Of a DNA stretch of 64,000 nucleotides, positions 1 to 12,182 are shown piece by piece. Made by a program: the position numbers and the translations under genes. The DNA is taken from the NCBI GenBank assembly GCA_037042185.1, contig JAXQJY010000026.1, forward strand, positions 2,106,827 through 2,170,826. The letters are read 5' to 3'. The number at the start of each line of letters is the position of its first letter. The stretch's first letter is position 1. The DNA is from Sordariomycetes sp. S80-01Y (lineage: Eukaryota > Ascomycota > Sordariomycetes). Under the pieces are notes generated by a model. That model saw nothing but the letters and a program-made list of their open reading frames with translations, was not told the DNA's origin and did not search any database.

Positions 1-532
1 AAGGTGCCGACTAGGTAGTTGGGGCGACTTGTAACTATATTGGTCTGTGGAGACCTTCAAATGCCTACGTCCTGTGTGTGGGTTATAGACGGGTGCGCAC
101 GTGACTGCTGTTGTCCCTACATGGAACCCTCCACTATGTGCAGGTGATGTTACTGATAGTAATCCTCTGGATACAAGGTCATCATACTCTTCGTCAGTAA
201 CTATGTACCGCTGATTCAGTACTTGTTCCCGTTCTCTATGCACCTCTTACTATCTGCTGCCAACGTCTGTCGCTCTGGCGTTTACACCGCGCTATCTCTC
301 GTCGTGAACATCAGGGATAATTATGAACTCGCCTGGTTTAGTCGACAAACAGCTCTTAGCTCTTAATCCTACGAAAACAACCCGACTCATAGAGGTTCTA
401 GTGACATAGTAACATGGTATGGAGCTAATAATGATAAAAGCGCCGTGAACTATTCGTCTTGCACATGAATATCAGCCAATACTCCTCATGAACCGCACCC
501 AAGAATTTCTGCCTTCGGGATCGGCGGCTCGC

Positions 533-1225
533 CTAGGCACCACGACATACTCCAGGTGGCCGAACATACTCGGTGTACCAGGACTTCGACATCGATCCAA
601 GTATAGCATAGAAACTGTGGTTCAATGAGTCTCCCGAGGCTTTCATCCAACCCACATCCTCATCCGTGCACGCGTAAAGAGGCTCTGGTTCTAGGTCATC
701 CTCGTCTCTACCCTCTTCCTCCATGTGTTCCCACATTGAATCCACGAGATTGACCCGGCCACGTCCCATGATCATCGATGCAGCACCCTCACCGGGGCTC
801 AGAAAACTCTTCAACGCCCCCTTTTCGATGTGAACAAAGTAGTTGTAGCGAGAAAAAGGGAAATATCCGAGCACCGGGGGCTTGTACCTGAGATTCTCGT
901 TCTGCTCGGCTGCCGCAGCCCATTCTCGAAACATTGGCCTTAGAGTCCACGGGTGTGGCGCCGTCAAGAGTCTGTCTGTCCTCGACAAAACTCCACTCAA
1001 GATTCTGAGCGGTTCCAGATGCATCCCACTCGGCAATGTCCTCTAGCGCCTGGGTCTCTAGCAGCGCTTTGAATCGAGCACATGCACCGTCATGTGCGTA
1101 TGTGCAGCGGTAAATGACCCAGCCCCATTTATCCTGCTTGAGGCCTGCAAACTCGAGCTTGATTTTTCGGGCCTCAAAGTCATGGGCTGCACTTTTTCGA
1201 TGTCAGAAGAAGAGACTAGTGACAT
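533..1225 (-). pseudogene. Broken fungal-specific gene of the WGWVIYRCTY-type hypothetical family
   Basis: The minus strand encodes pieces of a family I recognise from many ascomycete genomes as an unnamed, roughly 230-residue hypothetical protein. Its core reads WGWVIYRCTYAHDGACARFK, followed by EWSFVED, then FREWAAAAEQNEN and SRYNYFVHIEKGAL, and a terminal DVGWMKAS...WYTEYVRPPGVC segment. These pieces lie in two different frames. The likely ATG (1225) opens one frame. The frame changes near 1186, just before HDFEARKIKLEF, and returns near 945-955, just before LRPMFREWAA. No GT-AG intron of workable size fits either junction, so I call two single-base frameshifts. The function of the family is unknown. 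The breaks could be genuine decay or assembly errors; other multi-exon genes in the window mostly read cleanly, which favours decay. Confidence 0.6.
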
Positions 1226-2832
1226 GCGTGCCGTCTGCTGGATCTGAAATTTGGCGAGCCGCTGTCGGCTGGCCGCGTGGCACCAAAATGACGAAGCATA
1301 CAGATTTCTGCGTATCCAGGAACGCTGAAGAACCGATATTTGAGACATGCGCTGGCTGAGGTGAGCATGGATCATTGTTGCAGGCAGGTTGTAGATGGGT
1401 TCATATTGCAGTAGCGAGGTGAAGGAGGCGGGGGTGAATTGATTGGATAAGAGGGCAGCGGAGGAAACGGTTGTTCAAATAAACGGGTGCATGGTGCAAC
1501 ATAAAAACAGAATCCGACCTATTGCCACTCTCGGCGGTGGCTCCCGCGGTGCTTTAAAGAGCGAGGGGCCTAAACCTTATGTGTTTGAGTCGACCACATA
1601 TTCTGGGCCTCACGCGACACTGACAGAGTGTCCAGGTCAGATGGTGCGACAGTTTGACCCGTTGCGTGGGCTCCACTTGGGGGGCATTGCAAAGGCAATA
1701 CCGTCCTTAGACTGAAGCAGGCTTAGTCGAGCCAAGGACCACCACAATCGACGCCGACTGTACAGCGGACATTGTATACCGGGGTACTGATCCCACAGAG
1801 GGATAGATCGAGGCAATGTCGAGAGTAGACTCAGCTGCAGGGTTCTATCCATAGAAAACACATCGTGCGGTACCGTATTGATGTGCAGTGTTGTAGCAGC
1901 CATCATCCCTACCCATCACTTGATATTGCTCGCCCCCGGCAACGACACCAACCCTTTTGGGTGATTCTGAGCGATTCTGGTCAGACTCTAGTGGCGCTTG
2001 CTTTCGAGGGGAAAGCTATTGTGGACATTGGTGTAGGGCCGGATCTTGACCCTGTTGGACCTACAGGGGCTAGCTTTCTTCATCTGTGAGGTAATTGTGC
2101 GTATTTTAATTATGATGATCGCTGAGACTTAGGAAGGTGGTCTATTGAAACAAATTAGATATTTGATAGTCAGGCGTGTCTATTCGATTTAGTGATCGAT
2201 TGATTAGAAAGAATGGTCCATGCCTAGGGACGTAGTAGTGAGATTTTTAGGGATGTTAGCTGTGGGAGTCATTCGACGGGAGGCAAACTGACCACACAAG
2301 GCATCATGCAGCTCCGTCTGAAAACGTTCTAGATTAAAGGGTGGCTCGACATGTATAAGTGGTTCCCAGTTCTGTCCCGTCCATAGAAGCAATTCTGACT
2401 CAGCGGCAGTTGGTAGATTAATTCCGGAAGAGACGGCCCGGGGTGTAACTCCCGCCGTCGAGCTGCGATAGCTTACACAAGTTCCGAAAAGATTCCCAGC
2501 ACTCTTCAACCCTTCTTAACTCGTTAGATTCAAACGCCAAGAAAACTGGCTGGACAGCTCGCCACCACTAACTGTAAGGCAGAATGCCGGGCGTAATTGA
2601 AGCGTTATATGCATGCGCCGCACGTCAATGGCCAATCGCAGCCGGCGGTCACCCAGCCTCGTCTTGCCCGTCATTTTGATTCCGCAGAATATGCGGGGTT
2701 GACTCGGTATCCAGTCAACAGTGTCGACGGCTCAGTCTTCTAAGCTCTTTTCATCGCTCAATCGGAAAACCACACTGCGGAAGTCAACTTGTACATCTGC
2801 CTAGTCTTCTTCTAAGTCGAACCGCATGCATC
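1226..2832. other. Intergenic region without a recognisable gene
   Basis: No ORF here resembles a known family. A minus-strand ORF at 2204-2509 (101 residues, open from ATG to stop) has protein-like composition, with LLLWTGQNWEPLIHVEPPF in its middle. It lacks a recognised domain, so I do not call it a gene. The last part is the 5' flank of the NACHT gene that starts at 2833. Confidence 0.4.
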
Positions 2833-5800
2833 ATGCTCCGGCAGTTTAAGCAGAGGCTACACAGGAGACGAGAGGAGGCGAATTCATGGATCGCCTCTGC
2901 TGAAGTACAACAAACAACAACGCAAGCAACAGTTCCGGAACATGAACAAAGCCCTCTGGGGTTGAAGGAGCTTGTTGGCCAACCTGCACACAAAGCAGAC
3001 GCGGTCGACATCGTTGCGGTCCACGGTCTCAATGGGCATTGGGAGAAAACCTGGATCGACAAGAATACCCGGACGAACTGGCTTAGCGATGCCTCGTGCC
3101 TGCCAAAAGACCTCCCCTGTGCCCGGGTTCTGAGCTTCGGCTACAACTCGACTACCTACTTCAGTCGCAGTGACTCTAATATCTCTGACTTTGCTTCGGA
3201 GCTATTAGCCGCGATGAGCGCATGCCGAAGAAGCGATGAAGAACGGCGAAGGCCGATCATTTTTCTGTGCCACAGCCTCGGCGGGCTGGTATTCAAGCAG
3301 GTATGATATCAGTTACACCAATGAGCATTTCATCTGATAATATGAAGTCAGTGATTCGAGCACATGAGCAGACAAACTTCTACTCTTCACTTCTAGAAAG
3401 TATCAAGGCGGTCATTTTCTTCGCTACTCCACACCGAGGCTCAGAAATAGCGTCCTGGGAGCACATCGGTACCACCCTGGTCCGAGCAGCGACCGTCGGC
3501 TTCTCGACCAACAAAAACCTGGCACGAGATTTGAAAGTGGACTCAGAGCTAGCCAGACGCATATCCGACTCATTCGCATGTCGCGGATGGCCTTTCATCA
3601 TCAAAAGCTTCTATGAGACTGAGCTCATGCCCGGCCTCAACTGCCGAGTAAGTATAGTATAACTGGCCATACAAATTTGCTTTTGCATCAAACAACTGAA
3701 AGGTGTGTTGGGCAGGTCGTGGAAAAGGAATCAGCCGTGCTGAAATGGGGCAATGAAGTTGATATTGCCTCACCTTCTAATCACGGGAATATCTGCAAGT
3801 TCCCATCTGCCACGGATCATCGATACAAAACTGTCGTAGCGTCACTCCAAGACATTTTAGCCGATGTACAAAGCCAAATAAGAGAACCTCGTAAGCAGTC
3901 CCGAGCATCTCAGAGAAATTGCAGGGCGCCTGGCTGACAGAATAGCCTTGACTGTCCAGGAGACCGCTTTCATGGAGACACTTAACTCGAATTACCAACG
4001 TCAATTAGGACAGGTAGATGAGGAAGTGCCCGGCACCTGCGAGTGGGTTCTTGCACACCCCCAGTTCAAGATGTCTCAATCGGTCGAAGCATCTTCGTTA
4101 CTCTGGATTACTTCAAGCGCGGGCTGTGGCAAATCAGTCTTGGCCAAATATCTTGTCAGCCACTTTGAAAGCCGAGGGACAAACTCCAAGAAGAGGCGAC
4201 TTGCCTACTTCTTTTTCCTGGACGGGATTGAGGAGCAAGATAATGCCAGAAGTGCAGTCGCCGCGATCCTTCACCAGCTTTGTCAGCTGGATCGCGCGGT
4301 TCTAAGGCATACCATGCAGCAACAAGAGGGCTTCCCGACCAACTCTCTGAAAGACATAGGAAATCTATGGTCCATTCTCATCAATAGTCTTGAAGCCTCA
4401 AACATAGATGAGCTGATCTGGATTATGGACGGCCTGGATGAGTGCGATTCGAAGTCTCTCCGTCAACTCATGAATCTACTTTCTCGGGTGCTCGACCCCA
4501 GCGGCCACTCAGATATCTTCGAAAAGTGTACCATCAGATTTATCCTACTCTCCCGTCCGAGTAGTCTGATACAGCAGTCTTTAGGTCTCTTCATGGATCA
4601 GGCATCCGAGAAGCGTACGTATTTCAACAAGTTCAGACTCGAGGGAGAGAATGAGAGTAAAGCTATCATGCAGGATATACTGAGATTTGCCCATTGGAAG
4701 ACCGCAGAATTGGCAAAAATGGCAGCTTTGCCTGCAGAAGTACTTCAAGTCATGGAAGATCGACTGGTTTCTGGTGCAGACTTTACGTTCTTATGGATCT
4801 CATTAGTTTTGAAAATCATCGAGGATGCAACACTGGATGGCATCTCCGTCACTCAGGTTATGGAGATATTCGATACGACCAGCCTTGACAGTATCTATCT
4901 TCACCTTTTGCAATCAGTCTGCAAGTCTGATCGTTGGAAGACTAGGAAGCTTCTATCCCTAATTCTAGCAGCAGTACGACCACTGACTCTCGAAGAGATG
5001 TGTGTTGCTGTTGAGGTTCAAGAGGAGGGCCATCTTCGTGCCGCGGCGCTTCAGAGAAACACTTCCAACCCTACTTTTGAGCTTCCAGAAATTGTCGGCC
5101 AAACAGATATCCCTAAGGGTTGGCATGAAGAAGTCCGTGCAAGATCATCTGACGGAACCAAAGCCTTGAAGGAGCTGGGAGAGCGGCTGCGGCGGCCTTT
5201 CGATAACCACGTTCGTCAACTCTGTGGTCACTTCGTCCGAATAAGGGACGGCCGACTGTACCTTGTTCATCAAACCGCAAAAGACTTTTTAACTTATACC
5301 ACACTTACCATCAATCGACTACCTAGACCTGGACAAGCAACACTAAATCATCAGGGGTCCGAAGATTTGACGAATCAATGGCTGCCTATCACAAGAACAT
5401 CGACTGAGAAGGTGGCTCTTGATGTCACTGTTAACTATATTAAAATCATAACCGCCGCTACAATAGCTTTTGAAAACGGAGCTAGCGACGAAGCAGTGAA
5501 AAGTGCTCCCAAAAGCTTCATGCTTTATGCGGGTCTTCATTGGGTGGATCATTATCGACCACTCAGAAGAGAACTCGATGGAGCTCATGATGGGCTTCTA
5601 CAGCCACGGACGGCGCTGTTCAAGACATGGATCACACAGTGGCTAGACTCTGCCAGATCAGCAAAGGACAGAGATTGTAGTTGGTCACGGAGAGACTCTG
5701 TTGACTCTCAACTGTCGGAGCATTTAGAAGTCAGTGAGTGGGGTGTCGGTCAGTCGGGTGTCAGGGCCCACTGGCTTCATCTCTGGGAGCGTTTCGACAA

Positions 5801-6500
5801 TCTTGATGAGTGGGTGCAGGAGGCGTGTGATGTGCAAGTGAAAGTACCCGACGACGTAGAAACCAAAATGTCTATCATTGCGTGTCTGCTAGGAGAAGCA
5901 GATGACAAAATGGAGGCTAGGTCATTTACGGAGCACACGAACCTCGAAGTGGAGACAGGAGTTTACATTAAGAAGGGATTGGATGATCTTTTCAGACAAA
6001 TAGGTGAGGTCCGTCCCGAAGCCTTCGGGAGTCGAGCCAAAGCGCTTGCGACCCGATTATTAAGCGACGTCGAGACCAGTCAAACCAGAATCTTGGCAGA
6101 TAATGGTAGATGGAAAAAGGCGACGCAAGAGAGACTGGCTGAACGGAAATCTCGTGAAAGGCTTAGGACCCCTTTAGAGCAAATGTGGGTGGAGGCAAAG
6201 AAGGAAGAGCTCTTGCTTGACATGTTGCTCCATTTTGGTCTCTTCCGGCCCGAAGAAGCTGGTGTGGACCACGACGAGTTCCTTGAAAGTTACTTTGGCG
6301 AAGAGTACCTAACGACACCAGTCCCGGAAGTTCCTGCGTGGGTGTTGAGATATATTCGGAAGCAGGCGGTAGCAGACCTTTCAAATGACAAAGTCTTAGG
6401 TACCCCTGGAGCCAGCCTTCCCGGGTTATCAAATCCGTTAGCAGGTGCCGGAGGTTCTTATTTACACTCGCGATTTAGGGGCTCGAGGAACGTCTCGTAG
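2833..6500 (+). CDS. Esterase-NACHT protein (fungal NLR-like, SesB-type N-terminus)
   Basis: Four exons are inferred: 2833-3300, 3348-3647, 3716-3890 and 3946-6500, giving about 1165 residues. The N-terminal third is an alpha/beta-hydrolase of the SesB/DUF676 kind. It has VAVHGLNGHWEKTW near residue 62, the nucleophile motif CHSLGG with Ser about 148, FFATPHRGSE, and a late SNHGNICKF segment that probably supplies the catalytic His. A NACHT NTPase follows: Walker A AGCGKS near residue 375, Walker B LIWIMDGLDECD near 470-480, and RFILLSRPSS as the sensor region. No ankyrin, WD40 or TPR repeats are seen. The C-terminus is an unrecognised charged helical region ending in LRYIRKQAVADLSNDKVLG. Fungal STAND proteins of this architecture are linked to non-self recognition and regulated cell death, with the esterase as possible effector. 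That role is inferred here. The acceptor of intron 3 (AATAG) is the least certain junction. Confidence 0.85.
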
Positions 6501-9335
6501 GGATGGTATACGATAGGGCCCAGCAAATGATACAAATGCTTTCTAAGAGTTTTCATTTTTATTATGTGGTGCAACAGTAGTGGTCCGTGCTACTGCTGTA
6601 GCGAGCTCTTGTTAGTGGTGCTAGGCCTAATCCCTCAGAGCTCATAGAGCAAATGGTGTGTTCTTTGAGAAGAAAGTATAGTAAAACAGCGTGCAAGTGA
6701 CGTGTGCAGTATACATGTCAATATTTACGTGCGTTATCATACACGCAAAAGAGTCTGCCGACGAATGATTTCGTATATTGATCGTCTCATTCCCCAGAGG
6801 TCCTCATTGCAGATCACGACTGCCGATTGTGTTGACTGTGGCGCTGGTGGAAGTATCTAGAGACTAGAGGTAAAACTCTTAGGGAGTAGTATTAAAGGAA
6901 AATCAGACAGCTTCATAATCTTCTCCTACCCTATACACTCAGTGATCTACCGTCTCACAACCTCGCGGGCCGGTGGAGCTCTCGGAAGCTCACACCCTAT
7001 ACCTAAGAATATATATCTCAGACGTCTATAGCTCGATATTCATCAGCTAGATTGAAGAATAATTTGAGATAAGTTCTATGCTGATGACCAAAGGATCCTT
7101 TCCTTCTGCGGCTCTTTGCTGATCCTCAGACGATACCCTGTCGTAACACCAAGCCTCAGTCAATGGTGTTAAATGGGATATGCCGTGGGCTTTGATGATT
7201 GGAAGACTCTCCAGTTCGACATTTGCCACCGCTGACTAAGATTGATGACTTATTGGAGGGGATGTACCTGCGGTCAACGCCAGCCGGCGGCCTCTGAATT
7301 ACTACGGGTATTTATTATTTCTACTAAAACTCACTCCCGAGCTTCCTAGTAAGCAATTCAGATCAAGCCTTATCGAATAGTGGCCTAACACTAGCAGGTG
7401 TGACGAGAAACCCTTTGTAGCGTGATAGAAAGTTAGGTGGTCATGTGAGGCATATGTCATTAACTATTGGCAGGCTTTAGGTTTCCTTCACGTCGCTATA
7501 TAAATATTACTTTGAAACAAGGAATGCGTTGTGAACCCGTCATAGCTTGTTTGCCTCCGGAGGCGGCGATACCCTTGAAACCACAGTTGATAATAGAAGT
7601 TAGAGGTGGAATAGAGCTCTCCCTCGGTACCCTGGCTCTCTGCCGAGGTATGTAAACATGCACACAAGATTCCTTTTAAATTGAGACATACTTGGCCCTT
7701 TACTCGGAGGAGCTGTTTTAAAAAGACGTAATGAGTAGTCGAAACGACCCTCCCGGGCTGCTTGCGGACGTATTGACATAACGTCGCCGGGCTCGCCTTC
7801 GGTACCAAATGCGTACGATCCTTTGAGTCGAACCTCCATCGAGATTTGGTCTATCACGGTTACATCGTGACTCTGCAGCATCTCTTGGGATTCAACTGCG
7901 GGGAGCAGTCCCCTCATGAGATCAGGTGGTTCGTTGCTGAGCGCATCGGCGTTGTCGAAGCGGCGTTGTTGTAGGCCGCGAAAGTAGCCCCCGGACGGAA
8001 TGAGTCGTTTCTGATGCTAGATCCAAGTTTGGTGATGGTAATTTGATGCATTATCGTTGCCGAAGTGTGTGGCGCCGCTTCTCGTATATGTTTCGTCTAT
8101 TATCGCGATCTAAGCGAAGTCCAGAGCTCGGAACACGAACGGAGGATATTGGGTAATGCTCGGCTCCGTATGGTATGGCGTGATGGCACTTCCTATCTTC
8201 GGTCAGGGATGCCGGCTGAAGACCATCCTTAATCTTGGTCTCCGCCTTTGCCAATGCGAGAACCATGGTCGACGAGCGCTGTACGTTGTATAAAAGAGCC
8301 GGATACAGCGTGGTAACCTCTTCAGACTGTAGAATATCTTCTGAAAAAGCTCATCGTAACGCAATCAATTTGCTTGACTGCTTTCCCTGGGGTCTGGCGG
8401 AGGAGCTGCTGGCATCATGGTTCATCCGTTTTTGATCTGCTGACTTCGATTGTCAGTACGTAGTGACAGCTCTTCTATAAGCCCCGGATTTATCCGCGCA
8501 CTCAGCGATTGCTACCGGGTTGCTCGGGCTTACTCGACACGCCCGCTACAATCATGGGCAACCCAGCGATGATATAAATGCCAAGCAACAACTTTACCGC
8601 CAAACAACGTCATATCCGGTCGAGGATGTACTAGTCCGTGGCTTCAACCCCGCGGCTTCTTTGCCGAGCCCCATCCTCTCTTAGCACCGGATCCTTTACG
8701 TAAGAGGGCCGTCAACAGAACCCGGTGAGCAAATCCGAGACGTGGATGGAGGAATCTGACCGCAGCTTGTTACAAGTATGCTGATCATCGCTTGAAATAC
8801 ATACTAGTTCAGCAGGGTGCAGCCTTTTGCGAAGTCCCATGCACACGGTGGAACGTGCATAAGACAAAAGTGGAGGAACACCCTTTGGCCTGCGAGCCTG
8901 AAACGATGGCATTGGCCGCGGTTGTCAGGGAGTTTTGTATCCCGAGTATAGGTGAAAAGGTTTGGTTTGCCAACATGCCAGTCTTAATTGCTAGGAAAGG
9001 TGTGGCCTCTATGTATGTACCAAAATATTGTTGTTGTTTTGACTGCGACTTTCACATCTACTTGAGAAATTATCCCGCTGTTCACAGGTAATCTTCCGAG
9101 TATCTTCAACACACGCCTCATTGATGTGGCAACCCAGCTGATTACTGCGAGGACGGAACTAATTTTGACACGTTGGAGGTGCCTAACAACAGCCCAAGAC
9201 TACATATGACATTAGGCGAGAGTGAGATTCCAATGTACGAATGTTCCAAGCCCGGATAAAATCTGCAACCCGCCTTTCTTACCTTCTCCGGCCAGGTTGC
9301 TATTCGCTTCGCTAGCTCGAGATGCTGATGCTTGA
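6501..9335. other. Gene-poor gap of 2.8 kb
   Basis: No complete gene is recognised. Around 6540-7020 the sequence is moderately AT-rich and non-coding in all frames. The only longer open stretch of interest is the unrecognised minus-strand frame at 7600-8016, listed separately. The other short ORFs show no domain and overlap one another on both strands. Confidence 0.5.
7600..8016 (-). other. Unrecognised open frame, possibly a gene fragment
   Basis: The minus strand stays open for 139 codons between a TAG at 8017-8019 and the stop at 7600; an in-frame ATG lies at 7917. The predicted peptide (RLIPSGGYFRGLQQRRFDN, later ESQEMLQSHDVTVIDQISME and GSYAFGTEGEPGDVMS) looks more like protein than the neighbouring random ORFs. 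I cannot assign a family. It could be the 3' exon of a decayed gene whose earlier part lies between 8051 and 8266, or a chance ORF. Confidence 0.2.
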
Positions 9336-10487
9336 CTAATGACCCTGCCACGCACTTTGCAACATGTCTCTGACCGTGGTCACCTCAATGTATGGAAATA
9401 CCTTGTTGAGAGCCTTCTCCTCCGGAAAATCAAAAATGCCTTCAGTTACCCAGAAGCCAAAGACTGAGAAAAGTCGCTGCATACATTCCTTGGGAAAAGA
9501 CGAGTACGCAGCAGTCTGACCCGGAAGCTCGGTGATTTCACCCCTCTTGAGCTTCTCTACGCTGTCGTAAGTAACCGTGAATTTCTGTCCTGCACAGGCG
9601 GCCTGCGGTCAGTTGTCTGGATTTTTCCATCGACAGGGTCCGGTGAGTGTATTATCTTACCTCCTGGAGCCTCTTCCGCCACCTTGATAAACTCCTCCCA
9701 AGTCATTTTGTCGCCAATCACATAGGTGTCACGATCCCACGCATCGAGGCCGAGAGCCTCCACCACAAATTTCGCAACATCTTTGGTGTAAGTAAAGGTC
9801 ATCATCTGCTTGCCGTCTCCTGGAAAGGAGGCTTGTCTATGAGCCATGTCAACGACAAAGGATGTTTGCGGAATGTAGGTCTGAACGTGCGGCATCCCAT
9901 AATATTCGAGGAATCACCCCACGTTGAAGGCAGTCCATTCTAGATTTGAGCTCTCCAATGCCTTGTAAGACGAAATATGTTGAAATCCATGGGGGAGAAG
10001 CTCGAAGTGCCTTAACGACATCACGGTCAACCCCATCACGGATGAGAAGCAGGATGTAGACCAGAACTTACTTGGTCGGTGGTCGAACGGCCCAGTTGCT
10101 GCTAATGAACCGTTTGGTAGACATGCTTCTGTCAGCTGCTTGGATAAGATTGATTTGAGACTGCCCTACGCCAATGATGTGGAGGGAAAGAGCTGAGATA
10201 ATGGTTTGGACTCCATACTCTTCCAAGACTGCCTTCAACGCGTTGACGTCGTTGTAGTTCACTGCAACGACAGGGACACCAAAGTTGACTCCTTCGGGGA
10301 TCTGCTTGTGAAATAAATGGAATCAACAGAGGTTTCAAGATTACCATGGAGAATCGCTCGTTCGACAGGCGGAGCTACGTACCTGGCGGGAAAAAGTTAT
10401 AGTGTTGTGCCTCGGGTCATCTTTGAGGGCATCGACTATACTGCGCCCGACACCACCGGTGCCTCCTGCGACAGCTACATTGACCAT
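9336..10487 (-). pseudogene. NmrA-like NAD(P)-binding reductase gene with an in-frame stop
   Basis: Exons read on the minus strand are 10487-10383, 10301-10072, 10010-9661 and 9589-9336, which would give about 312 residues. The N-terminus MVNVAVAGGTGGVGR is the Rossmann dinucleotide-binding loop of atypical SDR/NmrA and isoflavone-reductase-like proteins. Later landmarks are NYNDVNALKAVLEEYGVQT, FTYTKDVAKFVVEAL, DTYVIGDKMTWEEF and the C-terminal VFPYIEVTTVRDML. All match the paralogue at 11023-12182 in order, spacing and intron phases. In exon 3 the phrase TAFNVG-stop-FLEYYG contains TGA at 9916-9914 (about codon 144), where relatives carry an aromatic residue. A TGG-to-TGA change would explain it. 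Everything downstream stays in frame, so the lesion looks recent, or is an assembly error. An active gene would encode a cytosolic NAD(P)-dependent reductase or redox sensor; its substrate is unknown. Confidence 0.75.
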
Positions 10488-11022
10488 GGCGGGTGATTTG
10501 ATTTCTTAGACAACAATCAGCAGGCGCGTAAAGGAGCAAGCAGAGACAGAATGGGGATTGAAATGTCGCAAAGTTTCCTCCAGAGCCAGCTACCGTAATA
10601 TCTTGGACTTGAGAGAGGAGAACCTAGATGCATCAGTAAGCTGCGTGTAGTATCGAATCATCAACCTCCCCAGCTAAGGGTCGTGCTTTTGACCGAATCC
10701 GGGCACCGTGATACTAGTGCCGGATAGATACTTAGCCCGTCGGACGGAGTATGATCCAAGAATTTGTCACTCTGCCGGCTGCCTATCCGAAAAGAGATTC
10801 GAACTATCCTGGCCGCCCGACAAAGGAATCCAGCCGCTAGGTTGTTAGCGCCGCATCGCTAGTCCGGCCGTCGGAAGGACTATGATCTATAATTTGGTGT
10901 CAGATTCAGACCTGGAATGCTATACATAGCAGGCATCATGCCATCCTCCCCGGGAGAGTCCGTGTTCACAGAGAACCAGTCCCGATAAGTTTCGATAGCT
11001 TTGTTGAAAGCCAGACCTCGAC
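10488..11022. promoter_or_regulatory. Divergent intergenic region between two NmrA-like genes, with an imperfect direct repeat
   Basis: Two related blocks lie in the same orientation at about 10737-10770 and 10867-10900. Both begin CCGTCGGA, continue GGA-TATGATC with one difference, and then show AATTTG before drifting apart. CCGTCGG is an inverted CCG/CGG pair of the kind bound by Zn2Cys6 dimers, so the blocks could be regulator sites shared by the divergent genes. They may equally be remnants of a small duplication. No TATA box was convincingly placed. Confidence 0.4.
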
Positions 11023-12182
11023 ATGACCACTATTGCAGTTGCAGGGGGGACCCGCGGCATTGGCCGAGCCATTGCAGAAGCGGTCAAACGCAAGGACAAG
11101 TACCGCGTCAAAATACTAAGCAGATCAGTAGATTCTATATCCCAGCCTGCGATCACCATCAAATGCGTACTGATAGCGTCAGGGAGACCACATCATCGAA
11201 CCCGCGACAGGAATCCAGGTCATCGCTGTTGACTACAGTGATGTCGATGCCCTGAAAGAGGTTCTAGACGACAACCGCGTCGACACCGTCATCTCAACCT
11301 TGTTCGTGACAGACAGCGCACCGCAGATCAACCTGATACATGCCGCCGAAGCTTCACAGCACACCCGACGCTTTATTCCCAGCATCTGGGGGATTCCTTA
11401 TTCAAGAGCGTAAGCTGATACAACCCGGACGCCCCGCTGCTGCTCCCGAAATTTCTACCACTACATACTGCCATAGCACAAGCTTACCAAAATTGCTCCT
11501 CTCAGTCAGGTGAGGGAGAGAAAAATGCAAATAGGCCAGGCCAAGCTCGACGCCTTCGAGGCCCTTGAAAAGACTTCGCTAGAGTACACTTCGTTCTATG
11601 TAGGCTACTTTCTGGATTACTGGGGCTACCCGCGGGTGAAGACATATCAGCTGCAATTTGTCACCGCCGTGGACATCGAGCACAACAGAGCAGCCATCCC
11701 CGGCAAAGGCGACACTCCCGTCACTTTTACCCACACCTTTGATGTTGCACTGTACGTTGCAGCCAGTCTCGATCTCCCGAAATGGGATAAAGAGAGTTAT
11801 GTCATTGGCGAAAGCGTCACGTGGAACGAGTTTGTTCGAATTGCGGAAGAAGTGAAAGGTACGTAAATGCATGCGCCTGCCTTTCAACAACAGGGTTCCA
11901 AACTAACATCTACAATGCACCGTAGGCCAAAAGTTCGAAGTAACCCACGATCATCTTGACTTTCTCCTGTCTGGAAAAATCACAGAGCTGCCGTCTCATC
12001 CGCCAATGTATGGCGTCATGGCCAAAAACCAGCTCCAAGCTCTCAGCGCTACGTTTGGCATCTGGTCTGAAGAAGGGTTATATCACCTGCAGCCCAAAAG
12101 AACTTTGAATCAGGTATTCCCAGAAATAAGAGCCCGGACAGTGAGGGATGTACTGTATGCAGGCTGGCACAAAGGGAACTAA
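11023..12182 (+). CDS. NmrA-like NAD(P)-binding reductase (isoflavone-reductase-like)
   Basis: Exons are 11023-11127, 11183-11409, 11506-11858 and 11926-12182, giving 313 residues. The first residues, MTTIAVAGGTRGIGRAIAEA, contain the GGTxGIG dinucleotide loop. The middle has VDYSDVDALKEVLDDNRVDT and RRFIPSIWGIPY, and the last third has SYVIGESVTWNEFVRIAEE and TVRDVLYAGWHKGN. This is the atypical SDR/NmrA family, whose members reduce small aromatic or quinone-like substrates or sense NADP. The substrate here is unknown. It is the intact sister of the stop-containing gene at 9336-10487, with matching intron positions, so the pair arose by duplication in head-to-head orientation. The last intron carries an AACTAAC branch point. 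The acceptor of intron 2 was chosen (CTCTCAG ending 11505) because the nearer AG sites break the frame. Confidence 0.85.

Noticed and set aside
9914-9916. TGA in the NmrA-like gene read as selenocysteine or programmed readthrough
   Set aside because: Filamentous ascomycetes lack selenoprotein machinery and no readthrough context is visible; a point mutation or sequence error is simpler.
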